5,839 nucleotides of DNA, from contig JAJYSD010000103.1 of the NCBI GenBank assembly GCA_021793745.1, positions 1-5,839 of the forward strand, in the 5' to 3' direction. Every line of letters begins with the position of its first letter. The first letter of the stretch is position 1. Source of the stretch: Bacillota bacterium (lineage in GTDB: Bacteria > Bacillota > Bacilli > Thermoactinomycetales > DSM-44946). The position numbers were made by a program, and so were the translations under genes. The notes below the pieces were generated by a model. The model had not been told where the DNA came from, made no database searches, and was given only the letters and a program-made list of their open reading frames with translations. Of the stretch, positions 4,391 through 5,839 are shown in pieces.

Positions 4391-5275
4391 ATGTTCTTAC
4401 GTATCAACCGTCTGCAGGTGGAACTTCCCAAGCCGAAGGAAGCCGACCCCAACGCCGGTGCGGCGGTACAGGAGCTCCTCGGGGGTCGCTTCGGTGAAAT
4501 GTCCACCTTGATGAACTATATGTACCAGTCCTTCAACTTCCGCGAGCGCAAAAAGCTGAAGCCTTACTATGATTTGATTTCCAATATCGCCACCGAGGAG
4601 ATCGGCCACATCGAATTGGTGGCTCACACGATCAATCTCTGCGTCACCGGTTCCACCAAGGATGAGGGCAACGCCCGCCTCAAGGTGGCCAAGGACCTGC
4701 GCAACACGCATCACTTCATCGCTACCGGACAGACGGCGACGGTGGCCAACTCGATGCAGCAACCCTGGAACGGGGATTACGTGTTCAACAGCGGGAACCT
4801 GGTTTTGGACCTGCTCCATAACTTCTTCCTGGAGTGCGGCGCCCGTACCCAGAAGATGCGGGTGTACGAAATGACCGATAACCCGGTCGCCCGTGAAATG
4901 GTCGGGTACCTCCTGGTGCGCGGTGGCGTCCACGCACTCGCCTACGCCAAGGCGCTGTACACCTTGACCGGCGTCGACATGACCAAGATGCTCCCCATCC
5001 CCAACCTGGATAACAGCAAGTTCCCTGAAGCGCGCAAGTTTGAAGAGCAAGGAATGCACCGCTGGCTCTACCGGTTCAGCCCGGAAGATTATAAGGACAT
5101 CGCCAAGATCTGGAAGGGAACTCATCCCGATGACGGCAGCGTCCTGGAGGTGGTGGACGGGCCTCCGGCCGGCGGTGAAATGCCCGACCTGGAGGCGGTT
5201 CCCGAGGAGTACGCGCCGGGCGTTTCCGCCGAGGACATCGAGGAGATGGCCAAAAAGCTCATGCAAAATATTTAA
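4391..5275 (+). CDS. Manganese (non-haem) catalase
   Basis: The enzyme breaks down hydrogen peroxide to water and oxygen at a dinuclear manganese site within a four-helix ferritin-like bundle, and is normally a cytoplasmic hexamer. The 294-residue length fits the family (about 270-300). All five metal ligands are visible: E36 in GGRFGEMS, E70 and H73 in ATEEIGHIE, E148 in FFLECGART and H181 in RGGVHALAYA, matching the ligand pattern of the Thermus thermophilus and Lactobacillus plantarum enzymes. The C-terminal third (HRWLYRFSPEDYKDI onwards) forms the usual extended tail, ending in a helix EDIEEMAKKLMQ. The full-length tail favours a YdbD/KatN-like catalase over the shorter spore coat protein CotJC, and no cotJA/cotJB genes are adjacent. 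It stands alone between two terminators, with a Fur/PerR-like box upstream that suggests induction by peroxide or metal limitation. Confidence 0.95.
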   Translation: MFLRINRLQVELPKPKEADPNAGAAVQELLGGRFGEMSTLMNYMYQSFNFRERKKLKPYYDLISNIATEEIGHIELVAHTINLCVTGSTKDEGNARLKVAKDLRNTHHFIATGQTATVANSMQQPWNGDYVFNSGNLVLDLLHNFFLECGARTQKMRVYEMTDNPVAREMVGYLLVRGGVHALAYAKALYTLTGVDMTKMLPIPNLDNSKFPEARKFEEQGMHRWLYRFSPEDYKDIAKIWKGTHPDDGSVLEVVDGPPAGGEMPDLEAVPEEYAPGVSAEDIEEMAKKLMQNI

Positions 5276-5285
5276 TGCCTTTCGC

Positions 5286-5313
5286 AAAGCGGGCCTGCAG
5301 GGCCCGCTTTTTT
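5286..5313 (+). terminator. Rho-independent terminator of the Mn catalase
   Basis: AAAGCGGGCC (5286-5295) pairs perfectly with GGCCCGCTTT (5301-5310) around TGCAG, with a T run at 5308-5313. The stretch from here to 5450 contains nothing that I can support as a gene or site. Confidence 0.93.
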
Positions 5314-5450
5314 ACGGGTTTACGGTCGAATGGATCGGGGCGGGGGCGGTTCCATAGGGAGCGGGAGGCTCGTGGATCTCTTGAAGGATTTTACCGGAGG
5401 CCCTGCTGATGGACTGTGGTGGAAAGCCCTATCGCGTTTTGGGGGAAATC

Positions 5451-5476
5451 AAAAAGTCCTCCCGAGGCGGGAGGAC
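5451..5476 (-). terminator. Rho-independent terminator of pckA
   Basis: Read on the minus strand, GTCCTCCCG (5476-5468) pairs perfectly with CGGGAGGAC (5464-5456) around CCT, followed by five T residues (5455-5451). It begins 24 bp after the pckA stop codon and faces the catalase terminator. Confidence 0.93.
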
Positions 5477-5500
5477 GTGCGCGCTCATCGCCATTTCTTG

Positions 5501-5839
5501 TCAATCGATCCGGGGACCCGCATCGCGGATCGTCCGCGGAATATCTTTGAACTTGGAGAAGTTCTCCTGGAATCGCCGGGCCAGTTCCAAAGCCTTCTGG
5601 TCGTATTGCTGCGGATCGCTCCAGGTGTTTCGCGGATGGAGAATCTCTTTCGGGACATCCGGACAGGATTCGGGGACGGCCACCTGGAAAATGGGATCGG
5701 GCGTCATCGGCACGTTTTCCAGATCCCCATTGATGGCTGCCCGGACCATATTCCGGGTATAGGCCAGTTTAACCCGTTCCCCGACGCCGTAGGGACCGCC
5801 GGTCCAGCCGGTATTTACCAGGTAGACCCGGAGATCGGA
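5501..5839 (-). CDS. pckA: Phosphoenolpyruvate carboxykinase (ATP), C-terminal part
   Basis: PckA converts oxaloacetate and ATP to phosphoenolpyruvate, CO2 and ADP, the entry step of gluconeogenesis in the cytoplasm. Only the last 112 residues are in the window; the N-terminal three quarters, including the ATP-binding P-loop, lie beyond the right edge (the family is about 520-540 residues long). The visible part begins SDLRVYLVNTGWTGGPYGVG, followed by ERVKLAYTRNMVRAAINGDL, a conserved nucleotide-site region of the ATP-type enzyme, then IFQVAVPESCPDVP and ILHPRNTWSDP. The last residues, IRDAGPRID, end at the TGA complement 5503-5501. The reading frame is intact throughout and the tail looks complete. 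It is convergent with the catalase gene. Confidence 0.94.
   Translation of the reverse strand, partial: SDLRVYLVNTGWTGGPYGVGERVKLAYTRNMVRAAINGDLENVPMTPDPIFQVAVPESCPDVPKEILHPRNTWSDPQQYDQKALELARRFQENFSKFKDIPRTIRDAGPRID

Noticed and set aside
4397..5287. Long minus-strand frame of 296 codons opposite the Mn catalase
   Set aside because: It is a codon-bias shadow of the catalase gene, which has all its metal ligands, and the frame starts inside the catalase terminator region.
5409..5762. Plus-strand frame of 117 codons with GGAGG before ATG 5409
   Set aside because: It crosses the pckA terminator and is antisense to conserved pckA sequence. The ribosome-site match is probably chance.
1..5839. 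CRISPR array, insertion sequence, tRNA, rRNA or defence island
   Set aside because: No regularly spaced repeats, transposase, terminal repeats with duplicated flanks, cloverleaf or defence-type proteins were found on either strand.

Overview
The window looks like chromosomal DNA of a GC-rich, Gram-positive member of the Bacillales. The low-GC intergenic promoters, strong GGAGG-type ribosome binding sites, several GTG starts and compact T-tailed terminators fit this, and the gene content resembles Bacillus with the flavour of Thermoactinomycetaceae-like thermophiles. The exact taxon is an inference. No RNA gene, insertion sequence, phage gene or CRISPR array was found.

Layout from left to right. 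(1) The 3' part of a small acidic, helical protein of unknown function, closed by a strong terminator (3-372). (2) A seven-helix membrane protein of unknown function (420-1166), followed after 60 bp by panE, ketopantoate reductase of the pantothenate/CoA pathway (1227-2150), with its own terminator. (3) A 216-bp intergenic stretch carrying a possible extra terminator and a promoter, leading into a three-gene set that matches the Bacillus subtilis yoaS-yozG-yoaT order: a DUF2975 membrane protein gene, an XRE/Cro-type small regulator, and a DUF817 eight-helix membrane protein. The yoaS member is broken here by a TAG stop and a one-base deletion, while yozG and yoaT look intact. A terminator closes the set. 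(4) About 285 bp of non-coding DNA with a hybrid Fur/PerR box, a promoter and a roughly 130-nt leader rich in inverted repeats, ahead of a manganese catalase (4391-5275) with all five metal ligands present. (5) A convergent, partial pckA (ATP-dependent PEP carboxykinase, C-terminal 112 residues, minus strand); each of the two facing genes has its own terminator.

Functionally these are separate short transcription units: coenzyme A precursor synthesis, an uncharacterised membrane-protein/regulator module, peroxide defence under likely metal/peroxide control, and gluconeogenesis. I see no defence system or other clearly new machinery. The parts most worth a second look are the decayed yoaS beside an intact regulator, a two-fold internal repeat in YoaT with paired Glu/Thr/Trp motifs, the hybrid Fur/PerR operator of the catalase, and the structured catalase leader.
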